Below, in pieces: positions 27,701-44,599 of a stretch of DNA of 64,000 nt. Within the stretch, counting starts at the first letter, position 1, and each line of letters opens with the position of its first letter. The notes beneath the pieces were generated by a model. The model did no database searches and had not been told where the DNA came from. It saw nothing but the letters and a program-made list of their open reading frames with translations. Origin of the DNA: Isoetes taiwanensis (lineage: Eukaryota; Streptophyta; Lycopodiopsida; Isoetales; Isoetaceae); NCBI GenBank assembly GCA_021234155.1, contig JAJEKV010000009.1:13768546-13832545 (forward strand), written 5' to 3'. The position numbers and the translations under genes were made by a program.

Positions 27701-29040
27701 CCTCTAATGAGGAGGGCCTTGCAAGGTCCTGGCCTTGTTTGACTTGGGCAAGTGTGCGCATCGGCTGCCCAACAACGAAATGCCCGGTTGTTCTAGTGCA
27801 AACTATTTGATCTAAACCTTATCCAAAATTTTTGAAAGTTGGCCTATATGTTGGCGATGACTTAGGAAGCTAGTGACAAAAATCAAATTTAAGTCCGTAC
27901 TATGCATTAATTACGAATTTACGGAATGTCTTGCTATAAAAAGCGGCCCTTGACTTCTAACTGTCACAGCGGGAAGAGTACAGGTCCAAACTCCATTCCG
28001 TCGGTTCCCCTTGCTTCGCGTTCTCAATTTGCATGTGATCGGCCCGCGTCCCAAGTGCAAAAGACTAAACTTCGGCACCCAAAGCGCAAACCCCGCTAGA
28101 ACACGGCAACTCATAGGGTTTACGTTTGAGGAGAATCTATCCTTGTCCGGTTGACTAGGACCTTCTTGCCGTGTCTTGATGTAGGGGGTGTTGGCCTTGA
28201 GCACGGACCCTAAAACCACTTTCGAGGCGGCTTGCCCCAAAAATTCCTCTCCCCGAGGCCACGGCGACGGACGGGCAACTTCCCTCTCCGGAACCGTGAT
28301 GTCTGCGCCAATGGACTCCGAAACGTCGACATTGCCCTAGGGACCAAGTTTTGTGGCGAGGCCCACCCCTTCTCAAAGCGTAAACTATCTCATGTGCAAC
28401 CAAACTATCTCATCAATTGGCCTAGGACTATCTCACGTTGAACTATCTCAAAGCGTGGAAACTATCTCATGTAACAGCCAAAGTGGCGTCCAAGCGTTAA
28501 GCGGCGTTGCTTTACGGCGGTTATTGCTGGCTGTTAATAAGCGTGGCGCGGGCGATGCCCGACCCGCGGCAAAGCTAACTGCCACGTCGGATATTCCAAG
28601 CGTCGTTTAACGACGTCATGTCGGCGATGGCGGGACACTTTACGTGCCGACCGGCGGCATGTCGGTAAATACCACCGGCGACAGGTCGATCGTCAATTTT
28701 TTAGTCGTCGTTCAACGGCGTCATAGGGCGATGGCGAAACACCGGTGGCGTGCCCGGCTGGCATGTCGACCAAGCCACCACGGCCGGATGTTGCCACGTC
28801 GGCTCGTGAGGCGTCGTTCAACGGCGTTCACCGGCGATGTTTTATTCTGGAGCTGCCGATAGCGTGATACCACCATACCGCGCAGCCGTCCGAACCGCGT
28901 CAGCCACGAAAAGCGTCGTTGAGCGGCGTCGAACAGCGTTATGCGTCGTTGAACGACGATGTCGTCGATGTTCGACGGCGACCCGGCGTTCTTTCCGACG
29001 TCGCGGCGCCGCTGGTTGGGCGTCGACTATCCTTGTAGTG
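24749..29040. mobile_element. CACTA (En/Spm) DNA transposon, 4292 bp, non-autonomous
   Basis: The left end is CACTACAAAAAAATTGCC and the right end CCTTGTAGTG (inverted CACTACAAGG). Both are flanked by the 3-bp duplication GCA (24746-24748 and 29041-29043), as expected for CACTA elements. Subterminal regions (24770-25140 and 28480-29030) are dense in CGGCGT and GTCGTT-TAACGAC motifs, the kind of sites bound by TnpA-type proteins. A third such array lies inside at 26215-26300. I see no transposase. The interior holds a GA-rich tract (25690-26000) and a ~575-bp duplication. Removing it rejoins the two LINE halves. Confidence 0.9.
26724..28427. repeat. Duplicated ~575-bp segment inside the CACTA element
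   Basis: 26724-27296 and 27850-28427 are direct imperfect copies, both from TTGGCGATGACTTAGG to CAATTGGCCTAGGA. Between them, TTGGTCCCTAGGG near 27367 is the inverted form of CCCTAGGGACCAA seen in both copies (near 27205 and 28337). The interior was therefore also rearranged by inversion. Confidence 0.8.
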
Positions 29041-29043
29041 GCA

Positions 29044-30068
29044 TGACTGCAAAGTTGTTGGTGGATTCCATTGGATGGTGGTCCTCTGGTTGCCAGTCCA
29101 CCCATTGACATCGATGGAGGCGGCGGTGTGCATATGATATCCGATTGGTATAATAATCAAAGCGATTCTTGCGACATGGGAGGAGTTTAGAGCTAGGTTC
29201 CTCCTTTTAAGGTGGGATCGAGCTATTTGGCGAAAGGTGTCTTCAATTCTTCCCCATAGCACAAGTGGATGACTACCGGTAGTGGGTAGTTCATGAGCAT
29301 GTCAAAAGCGGATAAGTTGGTGAATTCCATGTACAAGGTCTTGCTTGATCTTTGACGTCTTGCCTCCTTCGTCCAAGTGGCCTTTGGTCATTCCAGATCG
29401 GAGAGAAGGCGGTGTGGAAGTGGGTATGGGATAAACTACTCCATCCCAAAGTATCTGCTTTTATGGTGGCAAGTCACTCATCGTTATGCAGCGTTAATAT
29501 TACGGTGCACAGATTTAGTCCGAGAGGTATGCACTTTGTCCCTTATGTGCCTGAGAGGGCCAGAGACAATTGAGCATTGCTTCTTCCTATGTAGACATGT
29601 CGGACATGCTTGGTTGTGGCTTCAAGGCCTCTTTCATTGCAATTTGAATAGCCCGGTGAGGTGTTATTAGCAGTTTATCCAAGTAGTTGGGATAATTTGG
29701 CAAAAGGGCCTTTCATTTGGCTTACGCATGGATCATCCGGTCCATTTGGAAAAAGAAGGAATCTTCTCATATTCAAAGGTCTTGCTTGTTCAGATGCACA
29801 GGTCCTTCTTGATGCCCAACAACGAATTGTCAAAGCATTCAGGTGCTCATCAATTGCTAATGAGGTGAAGAGCCGTATTTGGGAGCACTATCTTTAGATT
29901 CATACTTACTTGTGAGTTTTTACTTGCTCTTCATAGTGTTTAGATGTTGTATTTAAGTGGGGTGGTTTTGCTCTGGTGGACATTCTCTCCACTGAGTTAT
30001 TAGTCCCCATTATACTCTGTAACTTTCTCTGGATAATAAAGGCTCAAGTCCTTCAAAAAAAAAAAAAT
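29044..30068 (+). mobile_element. L1-like LINE, right part with zf-RVT domain and poly(A)
   Basis: Resumes the LINE after the CACTA. FLRWDRAIWRKVSSILPH near 29.2 kb aligns with RWDRALWKKLADILPD of the 60-kb copy. A zf-RVT-like region follows (GIEYS-IPK, LLWWQVTHR, ETIEHCFFLCRHVGHAWLW) and then KRRNLLIFKGL. Reading needs several frame changes. The element ends in GTCCTTC followed by A13 at 30055, the same terminus as the copy ending near 61084. Confidence 0.75.
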
Positions 30069-30079
30069 ATATGCAGTTC

Positions 30080-30222
30080 ATCAGCAAGCTCACTACTGCC
30101 AATATTTTTTCCTCAAAAACCCTTAGGGGCGGGGGCTTATAACTCTGTACAATAATGGGCTTTCTCCGCTCTTTCTTGTATTGGGACCCATAGACATCTT
30201 GGTCTTTGTGGACGATAAAAAT
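30080..30222 (+). mobile_element. Solo 3' end of LINE-B family
   Basis: Plus-strand sequence CCTTAGGGGCGGGGGC ... TATTGGGACCCATAG ... TGGACGATAAAAATC. This is the same 3' end seen in inverse orientation at 51.1 and 61.75 kb. It lies a few bases after the L1 poly(A). Confidence 0.65.
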
Positions 30223-30965
30223 CAATTGAATTCCTGTACCTCTATGGCATGTAGAAGAATTGGCTCAACCAACATGTGGAACAAATATGCTGGATGATAC
30301 TAAAGCTCTGCCTATAAGCCGTTGTTCTATATAGCATATGAAGCTTTCATTACCCCTTTTTAAAGCTTCATTTACCCTTCCTAAGATACTAGTAAGTTGG
30401 CACCACTTCCATTGAATTGGAGTGACTTGACTGTTGTGAGAAGGAAATGACTAAAACCTTGGTATTGGCCAGGTTCAACTCGCATATTAGTGCCCTTTCC
30501 AAAATGTATCTACTTTGACTATATTTTCTTATTCCGAGTTAGTTTGGCTATGTTTACATAGTCCAAGTACAATTTGACATTATTTACATATTAAAAGTCT
30601 CCCAATTTAATCCTCTAACTTTCAAGACTGAAACAAATGCATATGCTGGCAGACTCATTAGACACTTCGTTAGCTCCGAAGGTTCTAATTAGGTAGGTCC
30701 ACATTGTTGCATCACTAGTCTAAACTTCATTTGTAACCATCTCCATTTGTAATTCTTCTAAGTACACACACAATTTGCATATCATTTCCCATTAGTTTCA
30801 TGTAAGGATTGCCATACTTGGAAAGAAGCTTCTCAATGGACAAGAAAGCAACAAGCTTCGGTATGGACAAGAAAGCAATGTAGACTAGTTATTAAAGTGA
30901 GAGATTGCGGCTTAAATTGTTAAAATCAATAGTCCATGAAGACCATTACCGGCGAGATATCGCGA

Positions 30966-31140
30966 GCACATGGCAAATAGATAGACTTTTAGTATTTACT
31001 TGTCACGAATCTTGACATATCGCATAGTACAATATGGTATGTTGAATGCACATGGCAAATAGATGGCATCTCCCCAAGACTTTTAGTATTTACATGTCAT
31101 GAATCTTGACGTAAAGTGTAGTACAATATGATATGTTGAA
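30966..31140. repeat. Two ~85-bp tandem repeats
   Basis: GCACATGGCAAATAGAT followed by ACTTTTAGTATTTAC, TCTTGAC and GTACAATATG-TATGTTGAA occurs twice, starting at 30966 and 31048. The second copy has a 9-bp insertion. No gene is seen between 30.2 and 32.1 kb. Confidence 0.8.
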
Positions 31141-32109
31141 ACCATCTTGTGCGAAGATTAGATAAACTGGAACAAGATATATGAAATGCTCAAAACATAG
31201 ATGATGAAATGGGAATCTTCTCGGCCATTTTCTCGTATAGTATTCTATAACTATCAACGGTCAAGTGGGGGCCCAACAGACAGTGAATGGTGGCATTCGA
31301 GATATGTTTTGACGGCCAATGTTCCACATATATAGGCCTACATTATAAAGTCCAATAGCACGTTGAATGGCGTATTGATTTAAGGCATTATAATATTGCC
31401 TTGCCTAGACTACTACATGGATGGAACGTCTTGGCTCTTAGTAACTGCATTTTTAAATGCACAACTCCACAACCATAGGCAAAATGCACACCAAAAACAC
31501 CAAAATTGCATTGATATGGCCATCAGTAATTATTAGATCAGGACTGGACATGTGAAATTGTGGAACAATGTTGGTTGTATGCGTTATTTGGTCTTCAACC
31601 CAAATAAAGCATTTTATTTTGGAGCTAAAAAAACTTGGTGCAAGCATATTCTAGGGACAGAATTTTTAGAATAACAATTACATCCATATACTCCATTTTA
31701 GAACCTAAGCGGTAAGTAACTCGGTCCATGTTAAGGAGCAATTAGCCAGCCTACATGTATATATAACCAAATTATACTGCGTCCCGAAATATTAGGAATT
31801 TGGGATGGTGTCATCTCAACTAGTAATATGTTTGGTTTCACATGGGCGATCATCTATGTAGTAAGCATCAAGAAAGAAACCACCAACTAGTAGACTGCTT
31901 GTGATTCTATGTAGTAACTCTATTACTTAACTAAACATAAACATTAAGCATTAACATAGGTTTCATGAATTACGCCTAAACACTATTAGCATGGGAGCAC
32001 AAGATGTTTGACATTTTGTACACGTTAAGGTAAGTGGATGAGCATTCATTCTTAAGCAGAATGACAAATCGCTTCAACAAACCTGTATAATTCGGTAAGC
32101 AGCTTATCT

Positions 32110-32370
32110 TGACGTCGTAGAACAGAATGGGGTTAGCTATTCTCGCTTCCCCGTGACCTGCAGAATGGGGGAGAGGCGCTCCCAGATTCTACATCACATG
32201 TGGGATTCAGCGATTTTCTTCAACCATTCTTATCTAGAATGGCAAATAGCATCTTAAAAACCACTAGAATCCGATCAGAACTTACTGGATGTAGTGGAGG
32301 GGTGAGGCATTCTTGCGAGCCCCTGACCTGCAGAAGCCGGTAGCGCCTCAAATTCCACATAGGATGAGAA
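32110..32370. repeat. Imperfect ~170-bp repeat upstream of DXR
   Basis: CGTGACCTGCAGAATGG with CAGATTCTACATCACATGTGG (around 32151-32203) recurs as CCCTGACCTGCAGAAGCC with CAAATTCCACATAGGATG (around 32324-32370). A third CTGCAG element follows near 32390. The repeat lies 300-550 bp before the DXR start codon, so it may sit in the promoter. Confidence 0.55.
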
Positions 32371-32678
32371 CGGCTACGGGACTGGGACCTGCAGTATCCG
32401 TCTTCAAATTCTCGATTACGTGGCGTATCCTGATTGGATGGCACCGATCGCCCATCCTTCTGCCACGATTGACCACTATATGATACACTAAAATAACTCC
32501 GTCGACTGGGAGCAAGATAAGCAAGCACGGCTTCTCCCGTAAATTCTAAGAAGCGGACTTCCCTTTGCATTCTTCCCCTGCCTCCATCTCTGCTTGAATT
32601 TTTCCAGCCTCCGCTTGCGTTTAAATGTGACAGTCCAGTCTTCGTTACTATCGCATTCTTCCTTCCTTCACCTCCGCC

Positions 32679-35385
<2,707 letters not shown>

Positions 35386-37240
35386 ATGTAATATATGCCA
35401 ATTTCTCTCCATCCATTTATTTGATGCCTTCCACTCACATTGGAAACCAATGGCCAACAAGCTGAAGCCTATAGATCCTGTGCACAAATATTTACTCAGT
35501 TATATAAGATTTCTGGCTTGGAATCTGTGAGAAGGAAATAATTCTTTTGTAGCATCACTCATGTATTATCACTCAGATTGAAAGTAAATCATACAATATG
35601 CCCTCATACGTGTATAACAGATTTACATGAGTGAATCTACAATAGAACGATGGGAATGGAAAACATATTTTTCGACAATATGTCTATGTTGTCAATGGGC
35701 TATGATATATAGATGGGAATGGAACACACATATGTCTAAGCATGCTGTCAATGTGTTAAAATGTATAACACACAAGAAAGAAGAAAGATTAATCCGGGCA
35801 TGCCTAAAACAAGCAGCAAAGCCAGCAGTGCAAGAAACTAATAAATTTACACACTACACATGATTGGGATTCGTATGCTCTTCGTGTTTCAATTAAGGCG
35901 AACGAGACCAGGACACAAGAGAATATTTTTTCCACACAAGTTAATTACTTGCTTTTGCATCTAAAACCCTGTTCGGCATGCAAAGAAAGGACTAAATAAG
36001 AAATAAGGTATGAAGGCATAAGGTTTGAAAATAGTTCTAATCAAACAAAGTGGTGCGCACGAGGGGTTGCCCTTGGATGGCCCGAGAAAGCGTCTTTGTG
36101 TTTTTTATTTGATTGTTCCTTAAAATTAAACTTGAATGCTGATTAATTTTTTTCATCTGATTTGTATTGATTTGTATTTTTCAATCGCTTACCTATCGTG
36201 GCTATTAAGTTTTGTCCTTAGTGAGATGTGCAACATCATGATATTAATTCTTTTGTGTCTTCTGGCCGTGTCATTTGCATGCGTGGTACCAGAGATGGAA
36301 AATTAGCACAAAAAACATCACTTACAACAAGATCTAAGTGTCATTTAGATACAAAGATGCCCTTCTTAATCTACGAATGGCATCCATTAAGTTCAGAGCA
36401 TGATATATATTATGATATATCAAAATATCAAAATATCAAAATAAGAATAGTTTGAAATAGATAAGCACATTGATAAACACACATTTGAGATTTCTTAGTC
36501 CAAAAGTTTTTAAATTTCTTTTAAGAAGTTGTGGAGGTCAATTCATACGATTGAGGAAGGAAAGAGAAAGGACTGGGCTCACCATAGACCACTTAAAGTG
36601 ATGGTGCCGAGGACACAAAAATGTCGGCACTGAACTCACCATGGATCATTTAAAGTGGTAGTGCTAAGGGCTGGAGCTCATGGATGGGAAACCTCTACAT
36701 CTAAAAATTCTAATTAGATTTTGCAGTGTAAAACATGAGCTTTTCATAAAGCCAAACAAGAACACAAGCTTGGTTTGCTTTAGAGGAAGTAGACATGCCC
36801 ACACTGCATGACTCTAATTTATAAATGAAAAGTTGTAAGATACATATAGTCAAGACATATATAATTATACATCAACATATCAACGTGACATTGGAGCATG
36901 TGTTAATCCAGCAACGCTGTAACGCTTGGTTTCCGGCTTCGTGAATGGCTCGTGAGCGATAAAAAAAAAAAAAAAAACTAGCAGAACTGCAGGGTTGGAA
37001 AGAAGGCTAGGCAGATGGATTTGTGTTGGTATTTTAATCGTAGTAATTTGAATTTCGGCGGCATACTAATTTAATATGTGTTAATATATGAATCTTACAT
37101 TGTGCATCCCTTATTGGGTCTCTGATAGGAAGAATCCGCATCGCGGCAAGTCCATAGGACATTACTAAAGAGATCAATTGTACCCAAATGATGAAAAGCT
37201 ACACATTCTGGAAACAAATAGAGTTATGCTAAAATTTTAA
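35386..37240. other. DXR 3' flank and spacer
   Basis: The first few hundred bases should hold the DXR 3' UTR; no clear poly(A) signal stands out. Near 36575-36685 a ~75-bp segment (GCTCACCATAGACCACTTAAAGTG) is imperfectly duplicated. A17 occurs at 36962. No gene is visible. Confidence 0.5.
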
Positions 37241-37255
37241 CCTCTACATCAAGAT

Positions 37256-37632
37256 ATTTTGCGTACCCAGCCTCTAGACCATAAGGCGCACAATATGGCT
37301 TTTGGAAATGATAAGCCACTTTTATTGCTACAGAAACATTGGAACACTGTCTTGGCAAAGTCTTGGCTAATATGGAGTGTATGGAAGCGAAGGCGAAGAA
37401 AGGTCTTTTATGATAAGCGTATTTCTTCTCAGGTGGTGCTTCAAGAAATTCGTAAGAAGTTGTATAATTGCTTTCAGATCTCCAATTGGCCTGATCGTAT
37501 TAAAATTCCAATATGGAGTGATCATCTAAAAGTGATTGATGCTTCAGGGACATTTCTTACTTCTGGAAGTACTTTGTAATATTTTGAGTGTATAATATGA
37601 AGTAAAACACGTTCTTCAAATTTTTTTTTTTT
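37256..37632 (+). mobile_element. L1-like LINE 3' fragment
   Basis: The ORF ends with KSWLIWSVWKRRRRKVFYDK and a VVLQEIRKKLYN segment. These match SGWLLWSIWKRRRMCTF and LLHEAQDRLVKAY of the 60.9-kb copy. The terminus GTTCTTCAAA resembles the GTCCTTC-poly(A) end of that family. It is heavily 5'-truncated. Confidence 0.65.
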
Positions 37633-37639
37633 ATTGCTA

Positions 37640-40600
37640 CAGAAAAAGAGAGAGCGAATAATCTTCCAGATAGTATACTGAAATACATTGACAAATCATG
37701 GAGTTTAGATGGAAGAAACCTTCTCACTGAGAATAGACACTACTTTGGAATTTAACTTATATAGAATAGAAGAGACATAAGCAACCTTCTTAAGATTTTT
37801 TTTTCTCTTTTATCAGAGCGTACCAGTATGCCTACAAAGGCTTGAATTCCATTGAAAAATAATATGGACATTAAAGAATTGCACGTTAACTTCCCATTAC
37901 TAATTTGATATGATGCCAAATGAAATTATGAGCGAACAAGAATTATACACATAAGAAAAGGAATGCCAATGAAGATACAGATCTCAGTGAATGGCTAAGA
38001 AGAAAAAGAATGATCATTAGAGTTAGTAATATACATGGAAGGTTTAAAGATGTAAATAAAAAAACTATTAGCACTAGAGAGGCTTTACCCTATACAAAAT
38101 GGAGAAGAATATCAAGTATATTCCAAGTATTGTCCGATAAGTCGATGCACTTCCCAAGTATACAGGAATGGCATTTAAAGGCCAAAGCTTTATGGTTAAA
38201 TTATGTAAACTCCACAAACCCCACAACACAATCATGTCAAAATAAGCGGCAATGCATTATGGAAATTTTTGTGGCAGGCTTGGGGCAAACAGATGAATGG
38301 TTGAGCATGCTCTAGAACCTGAATGTGCCAATTCTAGATAGATATCAATTTCAATCCTTAGGTTATAGATTGCTTAGTGAGACGAAAAATACATTTACAT
38401 TCATCATAATTAATGTCTATAAGTTTTTTTTTTTGTTTCCACCTCCTTTTAAAAGAAGAGGAAGAAGGAGAATGATTTAGGAGAATTTCCATGATAGAAC
38501 AACAATATTTAGCTTTATTCTTGTGGAATTAGAACAACAAGATAGACAATTAGGCAAATAACATTGATAAATAATTTAAGATAAAGAAGGTAGTGATGCC
38601 ATAAGTTGCACCTAATTTTTATAGCCAAGGGCACGTTCCCATGAACCTAACTCGACTTCAATTTCGACTTTCAGAAATTAAAGCCGCATATGGGAGGCTT
38701 CAAAAGTGCCTCCTTATTTCTAAAAGAATGAATTCGACTCTAGAGTTGGCTTCAAAGTCTAGTTGCATAGGTACAAGGCGACTCTAACTCCGACTTCATT
38801 TTTTTGAGTTGCGTTCGGCCTCATAGAATAATGGGCAATGTTTCCTTGCCCATTAGTCTTAGTTTGTCCACTATTGGTGCCCCTGCCCTAGAAATATCCT
38901 CTGTAAATAGTATTTCTAGCAATTAAGCAACACACGGCACAACCAGTTCATTGAATGAGGGTTCAAAATATGGTACTTTGATGTGCACAATATTTTTGGA
39001 TCATTTTCGAACAATGTTTTCTACAGAGCTCACTCCAATATTGAAGTGTTGCTTTTGTTTTTAGTTTCTGTGACGAGCCTGCCGAGTTGACCCTCCAGGC
39101 AACTCGGGATCTTGTCAAAACTTGCAAAAACTCTTACTAGGTTGGTGTGACAAACAATTGAATATGGTGAAGAATTGAATCTTTCTTAGATAATTGATCA
39201 TTCATTCTTCAAATTCAATGGACAAATTCTATAAACTCAATATCCATCAAGTACAATATGAATTCACTACACAATATAATAAAATGCAGTTTTTGCGCAG
39301 AATCTTCTAGCGCGACCATGCTCCCAAGCTCCATGTCTATGCTTGCTACCTCCTCGCGCATGCACTTATTTATTTTAGTCCTCGGACTAAGTGGGGATCC
39401 CCGGCTGCCAAGAGATGCATGGAAATACTGAAATCTTGGATAAGCACAAACACGCACCGGAAAAACCTACGCGGAGTACGATTACTAAGACAATGACAAC
39501 ATAATCCAAAGAAATATCAACATGAACATCGAAGCAAGACATAGTCAAAATACCAAACCATCATGACACATAGCTCAGGGACAATGGGAAGCTCAACAGC
39601 CTACATGCGAGGCCCCGTTAGCGGAGAAATGCCCGGCCACTCACATTCCGAGCCCCGTTATGAGTTGGTGGGTGAACCTGCGATATCGATACCCTTCCCA
39701 CCCAATGCCCGGCGCCGGAGGACCTCTTACCATGGAATCACAGAGGTGACATAGCATCCCGATCAGAAACTACGCGTGTCACAGAGCACAAGAACCACGA
39801 GAGAATCACGATGAACATGAGCATGCCGGAGCAAACCTAGGCCACCAAACCTAGAAGTCCGACCCCGGAGGTTCCAAGTGACATAATCAAATACCAAGAC
39901 AACAGTGGAACAATGCAAAGACCATGACATGTGCGTTCATTAAAGAATTTACTATAAATGTGCCTAGATCATACTCTTGCCGATGTTGCACTCAGGACAA
40001 CTTGCCCATGTTGAAGTAGCTAAGTTACTGATCCAAACACGTTGAGGAAGTCACAAGCCTAAATATCATTGATGTAGCTCCCATACCTATGTACTTCACT
40101 GAACAAGGAAAAACAACATTCCCAACTATGCAAACTTACCTCAGAACCATTCTCCCATGAGGATAATCCATTAGCTACGATGCTTTTGTTAAAATGTTGC
40201 AACAACTTAGAAACTTACAGGTATACACTTAGACTAATAGTGCTCCATGCCATAGCCTCATCCGGACACTCCATATACCTCATATTACTCTCTCTCAGCC
40301 AACTTCTCCGTGTCTCCAAAGTTCCAACATGCTTTCTTACTTTAAAATTATTAGCTAAGGTTTTTTAATATTTCCATTAAAACCTACTTTTCCATAGCTA
40401 AGGATTTATTAGTGCGTCTTAATGTAAAAACTCAAAACCGCGACTTCCAACTTAAAAATCCACACGTGGTCTTATGACCCAGAATCGCATATAACTTCAT
40501 CAACCCCGGTCTCTAGGCTAGCCTTCACCAACAGAAGCCAAGAATGACCAATTTTCAAGAGTTCTAGACTTATTAGTCTTAAATTACATGTTATTCCTTA

Positions 40601-42120
40601 TTACGTAAATTCAAAAGCAATACAAGTTCTTACGTATTTTCGTCTCTTTTGTTTTACCCAAGCTTGCCTTTACTTACTCGGTGGATAGCCTGCTAGATCC
40701 CAACACCTTATACTTTCATGTTCCCTTTCTTACCTTTATGTATCCTAAAATAACATTTGGTTAACAAGCAACAAATTATCAATTCCAAATATAAACAACA
40801 AAGCAAGAGGAAACTCCAAAAAGCTACAGGAAGCGAACAAGGCATGTAGACTGCTTTCGGATTCTCCTGATACAGGTAACCCACAGCCAAATCGGCCTGC
40901 ACCATGCCCAAATGGGCATGTAAATTCCCCAGCTCACTCTTTAGGAGCAGTTCCGGCCTGTTCCACTTGATCCCTGACCCATCCTGATAGCTCGAATTCG
41001 TCCATGAGATCATTGATTCATGCTCAAAATGCCCTTTAGCATCAATTTCGACCTGTTTCCTATTGAATCTAAGCCTCTTCTCATTCAATCTCAGCACTTG
41101 GAAAGCTCCTCAATCGATTGTAGAAAATCCAACCAGTCCCTGATTCACTATGTCTGGGGTAAATCGGCCCTTCTGAGGCCCAAATCGGCCTCTATCATGC
41201 AATTTCGACCTCTGCCATGAATTTGGGTCTGATCTAAGGCAGTTGGGTCTTCTTCCCGTGCCATGAAATGATCATGCTGACCTCTAAGTCACCAGTTCAG
41301 CCCATGATTCCTTCAGTTCAACCTCTTATTCAACCGAATCCATCTGTTCTGGGTCCCTTTAAGAAGCTTCCATAAGCTTAGCATCCAACTGTGGCAATTC
41401 TGCTGCAGGTTAAGCCGTTGATGTAGCCCATAATTTCTCAATTAATTCTACAATTCATGCAGCAAAACTTGCTCTACCAAAGCATCAACAGCTCTTACCA
41501 TAGCTATTACACAGGGAATCATTACCCAAAGCATGCATCTAATGATTCATAGCAGCTTATAACTCACTTGAATCCGTGAAAACCCCACCTGATAAGAGAA
41601 GATCTGATGCAGTCTCCAAGCTCTTACGTCCTTTCTCGCTTCGTCAACCCTCCCAGTGCAATCCTTCCAAGCTCCTGCCTCCTCATAGCTTCACGTTTGC
41701 CAAAAGCCCTCTTTCTAACATTGCCCTTTTTTTGTAAACCCCTTTGTTTACATGAGCTTATGCTGCATGCATGCCACAAGTACATATACAACTCATTTAT
41801 GTCCCATACACAAATGCGTATACTGAACCATTAGGTGGCCAGGTCCGTTACAGTTTCGTAGAGCTCACACCAACATTCAATTGCTTCATTGTTTTTAGTT
41901 ACAAATTTTGTAAGACAACGAATATCCCTAGTTTGGTCTTAAGTTACCTTTAATAATTGGGTTATGGCAATACACTTGGTGTTTTAATATTGGAATAAAC
42001 GTTATTTTAGCTTCCATAACTGCAAGTGTCTGTCCAATACAAATACGAGGAACAGAATCAGAGGAGGATACACCACGACTTTCTTTTACACAAAAAATGA
42101 TCCCTGTTGAATTGTTTCAG
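37640..42120. other. Long spacer, no gene recognised
   Basis: AT-rich, with short unsupported ORFs only (for example 38010-38315). GC-richer patches at 39.05-39.12 and 39.56-39.86 kb and a region of repeated pyrimidine-rich phrases at 40.5-41.7 kb may be old LTR sequence. I could not find matching ends. Confidence 0.4.
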
Positions 42121-42127
42121 TCTACAT

Positions 42128-42556
42128 TCAAGACATTATCAACCCTAATTCTTTTTTATAAAGTTCTCTCTTGAGTGCTTTGACAAACAAAAGGAAATCA
42201 ACGTACCTATTATATGGAAGCCACACGAAATTGTTAACCTCCGGAAGAGCTTGCATTAGTAATCTTATAAGTTGAAAAACCTTATTCCCACTTTGGTAGT
42301 CACTCCCAAATGCAATATGACAGATGATATCTGCTGCCATGCAATTTAGGCTTTTAAAGACCTCTATCTCTGCTTCAGATCCTTGCTTATTAACAATCAA
42401 TTGCCACCCTTAGACCATATCGGAGGCACACTTTGTAATAGTTTCTACAAAAGCCTACATTTAATGTAGCTAAGTACTCGAAGATGAAAATCTTCATCAA
42501 AACAAAATAATTACCTTTATGTTCTCAAAAGAGAAAGCAGGAGATACTAATCTGAA
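42128..42556 (-). pseudogene. Cytochrome P450 fragment, CYP72-clan-like
   Basis: Two exon pieces are visible. 42556-42515 reads RLVSPAFSFENIK and ends at a GT donor. After ~60 bp, 42454-42128 reads AFVETITKCASDMV, a TAA stop (~42410), then GWQLIVNKQGSEAEIEVF and MAADIICHIAFGSDYQSGNK. These match the PAF-x-LK, helix C-E and ADVI-x-FGSSY-x-EG regions of CYP72-clan P450s. The heme-binding Cys domain, I-helix and N-terminal anchor are missing. With the stop and the truncation it cannot make an enzyme. The clan call rests on motif pattern only. Confidence 0.75.
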
Positions 42557-43648
42557 CCTCTACATGGGGATTTGTAATGCCATATTGTTTTAGGCAATGT
42601 TTTACAGCCTGAGGCATGAGAATGTAGTGTGAATAAGGCAAGATGCATAAGCACCAATGAATGAAGGGAGCCAGTGCCCACAATCACGAGATAATACACC
42701 ATTGCATGCTGCCAACTGCTGCTTCTGCACATACAATATAATGATCATCTATCTTTTTCCTCCCAACATTCTATTCTACAAGATGGAGAAAAAAAGGGGA
42801 AGATTTATGGGTCAAATTTTCCAAGCCACCTCAAGCAACCTCTGTTGCAATAGCAACTTCTTAAGTTCCAGCCTTTCAATTTGCTAAGAGTTGAATTTAT
42901 ATGAAATTCATGAGGTCCAATTCTTTTTCTAAACAACAGATATTGAGTTCTCTTGGGTCACATAACTGAAAGAGGAGTTAAACTGACATTGCTAAATTTT
43001 TGGGCTCATACTGAAGTGCCTCAATTCCAAAGCACTTAAATTCTTAGCAAGAAGATGTCGATTGTTGTGGCACACATCTTTTCCTTGTTCACAACATGAG
43101 ATGACTATAGACTACATCTTAAATTTGACATAGTGTATGATGTACTACTGCATAAGCACCTGCGAGAACACAAGCACTTGCAAAAATGAAATATATTAGC
43201 ATAGATTTTAGAGCCATATATTTTCTGTTTTTTCCTAGGCATCGTTAACCACACTGCTGATTCTAAGTGGCATAATGCTATTCCTCAATGCCCTGGTGTG
43301 TTATTTTGCTTAATGTTCTATTTAGGCTTAACGTTCTATTTAGGAACTTATCTCAGCTTGTAACATTAATTTTGAATGTTCACTCTCATCACATTCAAAT
43401 AGACATCTTCAACAAACCACAAACATGGAGGTATAATGTTGTTTTCAGAGCAGCACATAGATGATAAAATTGCAAATTAATATAAAAACCGTTAATAGAA
43501 GAACAATTTACCTTAATCTGGTCATATTGCATGCGCATACTCACAACGCCTTTTCAGCAGACTTGATTGCATCTTTCAATTCCTCGATTTTCATGGTCTG
43601 AATTTTGTCCTGCCTCACTTACATTACCATCTACAAAGCCTTATTGCC

Positions 43649-44560
<912 letters not shown>

Positions 44561-44599
44561 TGTTGGCTTAACTTTGTTGCATGAAGAATATTTATTTTA

